This document shows positions 27,504 to 35,215 of a stretch of 37,692 nucleotides of DNA, one piece after another. Both the position numbers and the translations under genes were made by a program. How positions within the stretch are numbered: position 1 is the stretch's first letter; every line of letters begins with the position of its first letter. The notes under the pieces were generated by a model, which was not told the DNA's origin, searched no databases, and worked only from the letters and a program-made list of their open reading frames with translations. The DNA comes from Armatimonadota bacterium (lineage in GTDB: Bacteria > Armatimonadota > Fimbriimonadia > Fimbriimonadales > ATM1), in NCBI GenBank assembly GCA_022567555.1, contig JADFGT010000017.1, positions 1 to 37,692 of the forward strand. Direction: 5' to 3'.

Positions 27504-29562
27504 TTTTCTTGCGTGCGGCGGCGGCCATTTCCGTGACGCGTTCCCGAGCGAAGCGGATCTGCGCTTCGGTCGGTTCCGGCTGGGCATACAGAGCCTGGTC
27601 GAACGCTTCCGCGAGTTCGATTGCGACCACGCCGTCTCCGATTGCGCTGCGATACGCCTCGGCGTACTCGAGCGTGGTTTCGGACGGCGCCTTCGGACGC
27701 TGCACCTCTTTTCGAAGGATTCGCAGGTAGGCCAGATAGAGCGGCCTGAGCCTGCGCAGCGGAGGTGAGAGCCGGTTGCGTGTCTTGTACCAGGAGAGAC
27801 CCGAAGACGCGGTCAGGAGCACGAAGATCAGGGCAAAAACGATGCCCGCGGCCCAGGCGGTCCACCGCAGCGTCATACTCTTGCCGCTGTCGCCCAATAG
27901 GGCGCCGACGCCCGCTCCCGGCACGGAATCGGCGATCCCCGTGGCGTCGAACGGGACCCAACCGTACCCGTCGAAATAAACCTCCGCCCACAGGTGGGCG
28001 TGCCGGTCGCGCACGATGTAGGCGTCTCCGTCCATGCTTTCAGAGTCCAGCAAGAACCCGTCCGCCATGCGCGCCGGAATCCCCACTGAGCGGCACATGA
28101 CGGCCACGGCGCTGGCGAACAGGTCGCAATACCCCTCACGCGTCTCGAAGAGGAACGCCTGGACACGGTCCTTAGAACCTGAGATTCGTTCCGCCTGAAG
28201 GTTGTAGCTGCACCTCTCGCCGACCTCGCGCATGATGGCCATGGCCGCGTCATAGTCGGATGCAGTTCCCCGTATCACGCTCTCTGCCAGATCGCGCACG
28301 TCCGGGTGAATGATGTCCGTTCTGCCGTAAAGGTCTCGCTGTGCGGCCCGATCAGCTTGGGGCGCATCACGCAGTTCGCGTGACGGCTGCGGCGGGGTCG
28401 CGGCCGAGACCGCGTACGTTCGACCGGAGGGGAAACTGTCGCCGAATATCGGGAACTCCTGGCGGTCTATCCTGAGGCTGCCCTCATATTCGATCCTCAC
28501 CGGAGTGCCAGGGGAGTATACGTAAACGTGGCGTCTCGCCAAACTTTCGACCCGCGTCCGGGTCACTTGCAGCTCGGCAATCGAGTATCGCGGTGGAGGG
28601 CGGTACACTTCGGCGTTCGCGATGTTGGAGGAGGGCTCTTCGCCGGTCGGCTCCAGGTCCTGCGTGCTGCTGATCTCGGTCCATCCGAGGCCCCTGTATC
28701 GCTGGAAAGCGTGTGCCCGGAGATAGGTCGGGTTCCCTGTGGTTTCAACACGCAGGATTCGCAGGTTGGTGCTGGTCGTCGGGCCGTTTCCGATCATTCG
28801 ATCCACTCGCACGCCCGCAAGCGGATTCGGTCTGAGTGGCGGCGGTGTGAACTCGATAGTGGGCGCGAGGTTCATCATTGCCCCACCGATGTGCGGGGAT
28901 GCGAGTTTGGAAACGCCCGCGACAACCAGAACGGATATGATGGCAAGCGTCGGTCCGGCCATCGCTTTCCACGGGCCGCGACGGAGTTCATAGAAGTCTT
29001 CGTATCCGGCGGCCCTGGAACGCGCGTACATAACGCGCGTGTGCAAGCGCGTGAGGAGCACGGCCACTGTCACCATGAAGAGCACGACGGCGACGTCGAA
29101 GTAGGCGCTTGTCTCCAGCCAACTGATGAGGCCGAACAGCGCGATGCCGGGGACTGCCTGGAAGTAGAGCGCGCCGTCGGTCCACAGGAAGTAACTGCCG
29201 ATTACTACGAACCAGCAGAGGAACGCGAGCGGGAACAACTGCCACGGGAACCCTTCGCCCGGCAGCAGGCTGTTCAAGGAGTTCAGGTTTACGCCGACGA
29301 CGGCGGCGGCGCCCAACTGCAGCCACGCGGTGTGGCGAATCCATGCCACGCCGGGTGTGAAACGGCGAATGACGTAACTTATCAGCAGGCCCGACCAGGT
29401 GAGCGCCACGAACATTATGCCGATCAGCGGCTCCTGGATCGCGGCGCCGCTGGAATAAAGAGGTATGGCCGTAGCGGCCGCCAGCAAGAGATAATCGGCG
29501 CCGCTGGCCTGCAGCAGATAAAGTTGCTCGAGTGCGCTGAGCCGTCTTCTAATCGCGGCCAT
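27493..29562 (-). CDS. TgpA-type membrane transglutaminase-like protein
   Basis: The 689-residue protein has six or so transmembrane segments in residues 22-240 (DUF3488/TgpA N-terminal region). A periplasmic transglutaminase-like domain follows, then one more membrane helix around 570-590 and a cytoplasmic DUF4129-like tail. The catalytic triad is visible: Cys479 in REGYCDLFASAVAVMCRSVG, His523 in HAHLWAEVYF and Asp539 in GWVPFDAT. The domain may act as a protease or crosslinker; the substrate is unknown. The gene overlaps the DUF58 gene by 14 bases and holA by 11 bases. MoxR, DUF58 and TgpA neighbours are a widespread conserved set. Confidence 0.92.
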   Translation of the reverse strand: MAAIRRRLSALEQLYLLQASGADYLLLAAATAIPLYSSGAAIQEPLIGIMFVALTWSGLLISYVIRRFTPGVAWIRHTAWLQLGAAAVVGVNLNSLNSLLPGEGFPWQLFPLAFLCWFVVIGSYFLWTDGALYFQAVPGIALFGLISWLETSAYFDVAVVLFMVTVAVLLTRLHTRVMYARSRAAGYEDFYELRRGPWKAMAGPTLAIISVLVVAGVSKLASPHIGGAMMNLAPTIEFTPPPLRPNPLAGVRVDRMIGNGPTTSTNLRILRVETTGNPTYLRAHAFQRYRGLGWTEISSTQDLEPTGEEPSSNIANAEVYRPPPRYSIAELQVTRTRVESLARRHVYVYSPGTPVRIEYEGSLRIDRQEFPIFGDSFPSGRTYAVSAATPPQPSRELRDAPQADRAAQRDLYGRTDIIHPDVRDLAESVIRGTASDYDAAMAIMREVGERCSYNLQAERISGSKDRVQAFLFETREGYCDLFASAVAVMCRSVGIPARMADGFLLDSESMDGDAYIVRDRHAHLWAEVYFDGYGWVPFDATGIADSVPGAGVGALLGDSGKSMTLRWTAWAAGIVFALIFVLLTASSGLSWYKTRNRLSPPLRRLRPLYLAYLRILRKEVQRPKAPSETTLEYAEAYRSAIGDGVVAIELAEAFDQALYAQPEPTEAQIRFARERVTEMAAAARKKNGR

Positions 29563-30750
29563 AAGGGCTCTCCATTACGCGCATGGCTACGTTCGGCACC
29601 GATATCGAGGCCATGAAGTCGGGGTCTGTTGCCGGGATCATCCTCCGGTCAGGAGGCTTTCCCGGAAAATGCGACGGGTCGTATAGCAGAGCTATGACTT
29701 CCGAAGACGCCGCAATGTGACGGACCGCCTCCGCGATGCCGGGCTCGGCGGCAGCCAGCATCACCACGATTGTCGAGTTCGGAGGCGCGGTGCGGGCGAT
29801 CTCCTCGAGTTCTGAAGCGAACGGGTGTTGGCGGTCTGCCCGCGCTCCAGCGAGGGCGTCGCAAATCTGCCGGTTGCGCATCGCGGCCTCCGACGCGTGT
29901 ACGAGGGCGCCCTCGAGGGCCGGAATCGAAACCGCGCTGCCTCGCGTCAGCATCACGTCCGTCAGGTAGGCCGCATGGCCGCACATCGCTTCCAGCGTGG
30001 TCGCCGCTCCGGTCCCGGCTTCGCTCCCGTCGGTCAGTTGCAGCGCGAGAATCAGATTCGTGTTGAAGCCGGTCTCAAACTCCTTTACGTGCAACGTTCC
30101 CGTGCGAGCAGTGGTGCGCCAGTGAACGAAGCGGACAGAGTCGCCCGGCAGAAACTCGCGGACTCCGCGCGGTTCGAGCCCCGGTCCCCGGTTTCGGCCC
30201 TGGTCCGCCTGGCTCATCCCCCAACCGCTAAGCGACACCATGTCGAGCGAAAACGGGACCTTGGCGGGATGAATCACAACCTCGATCGGCTCCGCCTCAT
30301 AGATGCGTTCCACGGACAGAATGCCGAGGGAATCTGTGCTTCGCACACGGATCTTCGACCATCGGTATATTCCCCGCCTCAGAGGGCGCAGTTCATAACG
30401 GGTCTCGACGGCCTCCTCGTAGTTCGGGGCTACCGGCAGCGGGCGCACGTCCATCTCGTGCACGAGCGCATCCGGCAGTTCGTCGGTGATTATCAGCAGC
30501 GGCCGGCGGAGCCGGATGAGCGACCAGACCCGGATTCGGATGGCCACCAGCTCACCGGCGACAATCACAGTCGGAGCCACCCGCTCGAATCGCAGTCCCC
30601 GCGTTGCCAGAGACGCCTGCACCCGAAGCCCGATGAGCGTGACCATCATCATCGTGCTCATGAAAAACAGCTGCTGGCTGTTCAGCAGCACTCCGACGGC
30701 CATCAGGAAAACGGCCGAGACTCCAAGCGTGAGAACTGCGTATCTGCGAG

Positions 30751-30754
<4 letters not shown>
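29549..30754 (-). CDS. DUF58 domain protein
   Basis: The 401-residue protein starts with two membrane helices (residues 7-45). The DUF58 signature EPRGVREFLPGDSVRFVHWR (about 205-225) and KEFETGF follow. DUF58 proteins have a von Willebrand A-like fold and are thought to work with MoxR ATPases as substrates or partners in assembling protein or metal-cofactor complexes. The ATG at 30754 overlaps the moxR stop by 4 bases (ATGA), and the stop overlaps the transglutaminase gene. Exact function unknown. Confidence 0.9.
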
Positions 30755-31701
<947 letters not shown>

Positions 31702-31733
31702 CTTTCACCTCTTCAGGAAACCTCCCAGTGTTT

Positions 31734-31769
31734 GGAACGTCACAGAGCGGGGTCACGTTCCCCCCGCTC
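31734..31769. other. Two overlapping inverted repeats upstream of moxR
   Basis: GAGCGGGG (31745-31752) and CCCCGCTC (31762-31769) form a perfect eight-base stem. GGAACGT (31734-31740) and ACGTTCC (31755-31761) form an alternative stem that overlaps it. The two cannot form together. They sit between the divergent moxR and small basic-protein genes and may be an operator or a switchable leader structure. Confidence 0.45.
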
Positions 31770-31808
31770 GTATCCATTATGCAGTATGAGACGGGGCGTA
31801 GACTGTAA

Positions 31809-32126
31809 TTGGGTCGCCGCTCAGGTAAGATCGCGCCTGCCACCGAGGCACAGGAAGCGCCATTGGGGATTCGCAGAGACGGCCGCAAGCCGAAACGCCG
31901 CCGCACCATCTTACAGCGCCTGCGAGGCAGGATGAAGGTGGAGTTCGCGCTTCCTGACCCTGCGCCGGCCGCCTCCCCGTCGTCTGCCGGGGCGGCGCCG
32001 AAAGGGGCCGGATCACAGAAGAAGCCCGCCGCAGCCAGGGTTGCAGTCCGGAAGCCTGCCGCCGAGGGTCGCGACCCGAAGAAGGCGGCGACCTCCAGAC
32101 AGAAGGCCGCAAAGAAAGAGGAGTAG
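31809..32126 (+). CDS. Small lysine/alanine-rich basic protein
   Basis: A 105-residue frame from a TTG at 31809 encodes a short arginine-rich segment (GRKPKRRRTILQRLRGR) followed by a Pro/Ala/Lys-rich tail (APKGAGSQKKPAAARVAVRK, KKAATSRQKAAKKEE). There is no domain I recognise and no signal peptide. The start is uncertain: TTG at 31863 or the ATG at 31935 (MKVEFALPDP) would give shorter products. The composition resembles histone H1-like tails of bacterial nucleoid proteins and of the rpoB-rpoC spacer protein. Low-complexity GC-rich frames can also be chance, so support is moderate. Confidence 0.45.
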   Translation: MGRRSGKIAPATEAQEAPLGIRRDGRKPKRRRTILQRLRGRMKVEFALPDPAPAASPSSAGAAPKGAGSQKKPAAARVAVRKPAAEGRDPKKAATSRQKAAKKEE

Positions 32127-32185
32127 GCCGGTGCGCCGCCGGCCGCCGTTCGCCGGCGTGGCCGCGCCTCGGCCCGACCGTCGCC

Positions 32186-32317
32186 CTACTCGCCTTCTGT
32201 GCTCCTCGGGCTGCAGCAGCAACAGCAGCAGCAGCGGCAGTTGTTGTCCGCGTCGGCTCCGCAGCACGCATCGGCCTCGGACCTGGACTCGCAGGGACTC
32301 GTTTTCTCTTCAGTCAT
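32186..32317 (-). CDS. Poly-cysteine microprotein coupled to ArsR
   Basis: The 43-residue product contains 11 cysteines (C9, C18, C19, C27, C29-C35), ending with seven Cys in a row before SPRSTEGE. The ATG at 32317 overlaps the arsR stop by eight bases. It has a full AGGAGG exactly eight bases upstream, inside the arsR coding end, so translation is strongly supported although the gene is short. Cysteine codons mix TGC and TGT, which argues against simple slippage of one triplet. The content suggests a metallothionein-like or metal-sensing/chaperone peptide for soft metals such as As(III), Cd, Hg or Cu. That is inference from composition and operon. I know no family with this exact tail. Confidence 0.75.
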   Translation of the reverse strand: MTEEKTSPCESRSEADACCGADADNNCRCCCCCCCSPRSTEGE

Positions 32318-32720
32318 TCTTCTTGCCTCCTGTGTTCTTCTGAAGGGCGCCGAGAGGGACGCAGCAGCGTCCGTCAACGCGCAGTCTCAGCCGGGAGCGG
32401 AGCCGCTTCAAGTCGGTCTGCTGGGCGCTGATCGCTCCAATCGCCTCCAAGACGAACTCGGGCAGGCCCTTAGCGAGCCGGTAATAGACCCACGTGCCCT
32501 CTTTGCGCACCGTTACGAGCCCGGCTTGACGCAGGACGTTCAGGTGCGAGGAGAGGGTCGAGGACTTCACGCCCAAGCAGTCGCAGAGTTCGCAGACGCA
32601 TACGTCACGGCACCGGCAGGCCTCGCAGCCCGCCAGGCACCTCAGTATCCTGAGCCTGGTGTCGTCGGCCAGGGCCTTAAACAGTTCCGCTCCTGTCTTC
32701 ACGGAGGGAGCATACCACAT
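32310..32720 (-). CDS. ArsR/SmtB family metal-responsive repressor
   Basis: The 136-residue winged-helix protein (MWYAPSVKTGAELFKALADD start, recognition region VKSSTLSSHLNVLRQAGLV, wing VRKEGTWVYYRL) has the ArsR fold. The metal-binding helix RDVCVCELCDCLG contains the CVC arsenic-site motif of ArsR. Upstream CLAGCEACRC adds further thiols, giving eight cysteines within about 21 residues, and two more (CC) lie near the C-terminus. The ATG at 32720 overlaps a perfect palindrome that is the likely operator, and no Shine-Dalgarno is present, so the mRNA may be leaderless. It is followed by the poly-Cys gene. No arsenite pump or reductase gene is nearby. Confidence 0.93.
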   Translation of the reverse strand: MWYAPSVKTGAELFKALADDTRLRILRCLAGCEACRCRDVCVCELCDCLGVKSSTLSSHLNVLRQAGLVTVRKEGTWVYYRLAKGLPEFVLEAIGAISAQQTDLKRLRSRLRLRVDGRCCVPLGALQKNTGGKKND

Positions 32721-32744
32721 TATTTCGGGAAATACCGAAATAAT
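32719..32744. promoter_or_regulatory. ArsR operator palindrome
   Basis: ATTATTTCGG (32719-32728) and CCGAAATAAT (32735-32744) are perfect complements with a six-base spacer. They begin within the arsR start codon. Position, symmetry and AT content fit an autoregulatory site of an ArsR/SmtB dimer. Bound repressor would block the promoter or the start region directly. Confidence 0.75.
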
Positions 32745-32787
32745 CCCGGCGAATGTACGGGGATCTCGGCAGATGGCGAAGGGTGGC

Positions 32788-32847
32788 CCGGACAGATTAC
32801 GTTCCACATGCTCTGCTGGAGGAGGTCTCGAATAGCAATCTGTCCGG
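32788..32847. repeat. REP-like palindrome (variant of the RAYT-associated repeat)
   Basis: CCGGACAGATT (32788-32798) and AATCTGTCCGG (32837-32847) are perfect 11-base arms. The GGACAGATT core is shared with the palindrome at 32961-33022, so this looks like a degenerate member of the same family, 43 bases above the arsR operator. Confidence 0.7.
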
Positions 32848-32960
32848 AGAAGGCACTATCTCGAGCGTGCTGACCGAGAAGGGTCCTCGCACGGACTTCA
32901 ACGTGCCGGGAGACGCGGGTGCCGGCCGGGTGGCATGTGTAATCTTTATGGAACGTGTGC

Positions 32961-33022
32961 CGTGGACAGATTCGCTTCGTGGGTGTCGTGTGACTTCGCT
33001 CCTCGCAGCGAATTTGTCCACG
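32961..33022. repeat. Left REP-like palindrome
   Basis: CGTGGACAGATTCGC (32961-32975) pairs with GCGAATTTGTCCACG (33008-33022) with a single G-U. The loop is 32 bases. It lies 31 bases before the transposase start. Confidence 0.85.
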
Positions 33023-33053
33023 AACGGCCCCGCGAGTGCCACAATCGCCCAGT

Positions 33054-33629
33054 GTGAAACGGCGTAGACCGATTGCGATCAACGCGCCCGGCCATGCGCA
33101 CGAGTTGACGTTCTCTTGTTACCGGCGAATGCCGCTGCTCGCGGATGAGCGCGCCCTGCACCTTCTCGCGGATGCAATCAACGCCGCTCGCGAGACATGG
33201 CGGTTCACGGTCTGGGCTTACGTGTTCATGTCGGAGCACGTCCACATCCTCCTTCACCCGTCCGGGCCGAGGTACGACATCGGGTTGATTCGCAAGGCCA
33301 TAAAGCAGCCGGTTGCGTCGCGCTACATCAGAAGGCTAAGGGAGACCGCTTCACCGGCCCTCACGAAACTGTGTTGGCAATCGAGGGACGGCCGGATTCG
33401 ATACCGCTTCTGGCAGAAGGGACCGGGCTTCGACCGCAACCTGTTTTCTCCGAAGGCCATTCATGCCTGCATCGCCTATATTCACGCGAATCCGGCGCGT
33501 CGAGGGCTGGTGGAAGTGGAGACGGATTGGAAGTGGTCGAGCGCTAACTTCTATCACGCCGGGAAGCCGGGGCATTTGGCTATTGACCCGTGTCCGGTCC
33601 TTGGGTTGCCGGAGCGGGGCCACCTGTAG
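33054..33629 (+). CDS. REP-associated tyrosine transposase (IS200/Y1 family)
   Basis: The protein (191 residues from the GTG at 33054, or 197 from the GTG at 33036) starts KRRRPIAINAPGHAHELTFS and then has the HUH nuclease motif in VFMSEHVHILLHP. The catalytic tyrosine is expected in the helix ACIAYIHANPARRGLVE, which is typical for stand-alone Y1 transposases of the RAYT group. These domesticated enzymes cut and mobilise nearby REP palindromes. The gene is intact and bounded by two such palindromes. It separates the ArsR unit from the lipoprotein gene. Confidence 0.9.
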   Translation: MKRRRPIAINAPGHAHELTFSCYRRMPLLADERALHLLADAINAARETWRFTVWAYVFMSEHVHILLHPSGPRYDIGLIRKAIKQPVASRYIRRLRETASPALTKLCWQSRDGRIRYRFWQKGPGFDRNLFSPKAIHACIAYIHANPARRGLVEVETDWKWSSANFYHAGKPGHLAIDPCPVLGLPERGHL

Positions 33630-33635
33630 GCCGTT

Positions 33636-33700
33636 CGTGGACAAGTTCGCTCTCGGAGGAAGACGTTCACACGAGATTAGACCACGCGAACCTGTCCACG
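33636..33700. repeat. Right REP-like palindrome
   Basis: CGTGGACAAGTTCGC (33636-33650) pairs with GCGAACCTGTCCACG (33686-33700) with one mismatch. It is inverted relative to the left copy and begins six bases after the transposase stop. Confidence 0.85.
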
Positions 33701-33858
33701 GCACACGCCATTGATCTCACTCACACTGGGCACCCGGCACGCCGCAAACGCCCGGCCAACCGGAAGAGCGCCGCTACCGACTGCGGTATTGCGATAACGA
33801 CATCCTGGTCGGGGTGTTTTCGGATACACTGACCTTGACCTTGGGTGCGTAGAAAAGC

Positions 33859-33909
33859 CTCGGCAGCCGGTGCTCAATTCAGCCAATGGAGTGGCCATTG
33901 GCTGCCGAG
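33859..33909. promoter_or_regulatory. Nested inverted repeat in leader of the lipoprotein gene
   Basis: CTCGGCAGCC (33859-33868) pairs with GGCTGCCGAG (33900-33909). Inside, GCCAATGG pairs with CCATTGGC. The two pairings share GGC, so they partly compete. The structure ends 21 bases before the AGGAGG of the next gene and may be an attenuator-like leader, or another short mobile palindrome. Confidence 0.5.
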
Positions 33910-33943
33910 ACATCGAAAGAATCATTGCTAAGGAGGAATCGGG

Positions 33944-34657
33944 ATGAGAATGCTGCCGACGCTCCTACTCGGGTTGTTTGCCATCGTCGGTAACGGCTGT
34001 TCTGGGAACCAAGACGCTGTAACAATGAGACCAAATCCGGAAGTTGGCGATGTGCGAAGCTATGTCGTGCGGATGACGTATGTACCGCGTAGTCCCGCAG
34101 CGAGACCGACGATCGTGATCTCGTTTGAGGCCCGGAATGAAATCATCGAAGTACACCCGGACGGGTCTGTCAAAGTGAGGCAATGGCTAACTGATTGGAC
34201 CGTGTTGCAAGACGGGCGTGACATAACAGATGCAGAGGATGCAGGCGAACATACGTCCACTCTGACGTTTGGACCAAACGGCGATCTCCTGCCCGACGAT
34301 TCAATCGAGGGTACGTGGAGGTATATACCAGCGCGGACATTCATTCATCCGGAAGAACCGGTTAGTCCTGGGGATCAGTGGCAATGGTTAGTGCCAGCGG
34401 ATCCAGATACTGGGATAATAAAAGGTGAAAGCACCTTCACTTATGCAGGTACCGAGAAGTTGTCTGGGCAGATAGTATACAAAGTGACGATGCGATATAC
34501 AGAATTGAAAGGTTCTGAACGCGTCAGGGCAAACGGAACTTATTGGATTTCCACAGAAGATATGAGACCCGTAAAGACTGTATTGAGAGTGTCCAATGTG
34601 TATGATTTTGACGACGGCTACTTATACGATGTAGAGGAACAGTCGAATCGGAATTGA
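33944..34657 (+). CDS. Putative lipoprotein of unknown function, lower GC
   Basis: The 237-residue protein has a signal sequence ending in a cysteine (MRMLPTLLLGLFAIVGNGCS), likely lipidated although the lipobox is not ideal. AGGAGG sits seven bases before the ATG, one of the best ribosome sites in the window. The mature part is beta-rich and acidic (PEVGDVRSYVVRMTY, VSPGDQWQWLVPADPDTG, QIVYKVTMRYTEL, YWISTEDMRPVKTVLRVS). It resembles in style the secreted proteins at the left edge. Base composition is clearly lower in G+C than its neighbours (31 of 62 at 34139-34200), which suggests recent acquisition together with the RAYT/REP region. No catalytic motif is visible. Confidence 0.85.
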   Translation: MRMLPTLLLGLFAIVGNGCSGNQDAVTMRPNPEVGDVRSYVVRMTYVPRSPAARPTIVISFEARNEIIEVHPDGSVKVRQWLTDWTVLQDGRDITDAEDAGEHTSTLTFGPNGDLLPDDSIEGTWRYIPARTFIHPEEPVSPGDQWQWLVPADPDTGIIKGESTFTYAGTEKLSGQIVYKVTMRYTELKGSERVRANGTYWISTEDMRPVKTVLRVSNVYDFDDGYLYDVEEQSNRN

Positions 34658-34683
34658 ACATCCACACCCGCGACTTCGTATCA

Positions 34684-34704
34684 CTCACCTCTCGCAGAGG
34701 TGAG
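34684..34704. repeat. Hairpin repeat related to the frd-operon pair
   Basis: CTCACCTCT and AGAGGTGAG form a perfect nine-base stem with the loop CGC, matching the inner part of the 24203-24227 hairpin. It lies 27 bases after the lipoprotein gene stop. Confidence 0.75.
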
Positions 34705-34814
34705 GGATTCAGGATCGAATAACGTTTTCAGACAACCTCGTCCGGAAGAACAGGCTCGGGGCCGTGGGGGCCAGCTTGCAGGATGTCCTGTATCATGACC
34801 TTCGCATACTGCCG

Positions 34815-34911
34815 CGTGTGCCGTGGACAGATTCGCTTTGTGCCTCCGCTGCTTGCCGTGGAGGCTTGCTTGGGATGTTTATTTGAAGCGTACACCCTCA
34901 ACGGCAAGCAG
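34815..34911. repeat. Solo half-REP and adjoining inverted repeat
   Basis: 34815-34838 repeats the outer arm of the left RAYT palindrome (CGTGTGCCGTGGACAGATTC and onward) but the matching arm is missing. Close by, CTGCTTGCCGT (34849-34859) and ACGGCAAGCAG (34901-34911) form a perfect inverted repeat. Small open frames here are not convincing genes. The rest of 34658-35045 shows nothing I can support. Confidence 0.65.
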
Positions 34912-35045
34912 TTGAGGGATAAAATGCGGGGCTTCTCATCCTTCACGGGTCGCGCCGGCGCGTGGCCGGCGACGGGCGAAGCATGAAATTCGCTGCCCGG
35001 GTGCGGATTCAGTGTTGCGCAGCCGAACCCTTGTCCGGCGCCCGG

Positions 35046-35051
35046 TATACT
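35046..35051 (+). promoter_or_regulatory. -10 element of the tRNA-Pro gene
   Basis: TATACT lies 11 bases before the first base of the tRNA, placing the transcript start about five bases upstream of the mature 5' end. The -35 region (around 35023) is weak. Confidence 0.45.
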
Positions 35052-35062
35052 CTCCTCGGAAT

Positions 35063-35139
35063 CGGGGCGTGGCTCAGTTTGGTAGAGCGCTGCGTTCGGG
35101 ACGCAGAGGCCGGCGGTTCAAATCCGCCCGCCCCGACCA
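35063..35139 (+). tRNA. tRNA-Pro (anticodon CGG)
   Basis: The 77-base cloverleaf is complete. Acceptor arm CGGGGCG pairs with CGCCCCG, D stem GCTC with GAGC, anticodon stem CTGCG with CGCAG around the loop TTCGGGA (anticodon CGG at 35097-35099), and T stem GGCGG with CCGCC around TTCAAAT. The discriminator is A and the 3' CCA is encoded. CGG reads CCG proline codons, which are common in this GC-rich window. Confidence 0.95.
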
Positions 35140-35159
35140 TTGGTTTACGAGGGCGACTG

Positions 35160-35205
35160 ACGACAGACGACAGACGTATAGACGATAGACGACAAACGTT
35201 AGACG
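35160..35205. repeat. Degenerate heptamer tandem repeat
   Basis: Six units built on ACGACAG (two exact, one of eight bases, three with one or two changes) lie between the tRNA gene and the start of the kinase gene at 35216. The unit is short and imperfect. It may be a binding-site array, an RNA element or drifting simple sequence. Confidence 0.7.
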
Positions 35206-35215
35206 CCAACCCGCC

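Larger units (their letters stand above)
32954..33707. mobile_element. RAYT gene bounded by inverted REP-like palindromes
   Basis: The unit begins with CGTGTGCCGTGGACAG (32954-32969) and ends with its exact complement CTGTCCACGGCACACG (33692-33707). Each end is itself a palindrome of about 62-65 bases (32961-33022 and 33636-33700), and the two are inverted copies over about 80 bases. Between them lies the transposase gene. This is the arrangement known for REP-associated tyrosine transposases. Confidence 0.8.

Noticed and set aside
32199-32873. Plus-strand frame with a poly-Gln stretch opposite the poly-Cys gene
   Set aside because: The Gln run is the antisense of the Cys codons; the minus-strand ORF has the coupled start and AGGAGG, while this frame crosses the arsR gene.
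34728-34986. Two short opposing frames (34728-34946 minus, 34783-34986 plus)
   Set aside because: They overlap REP-derived sequence, have no ribosome sites and include repeat-encoded peptides (ICPRHT/CRGQIRF) also seen as chance frames at other REP copies.
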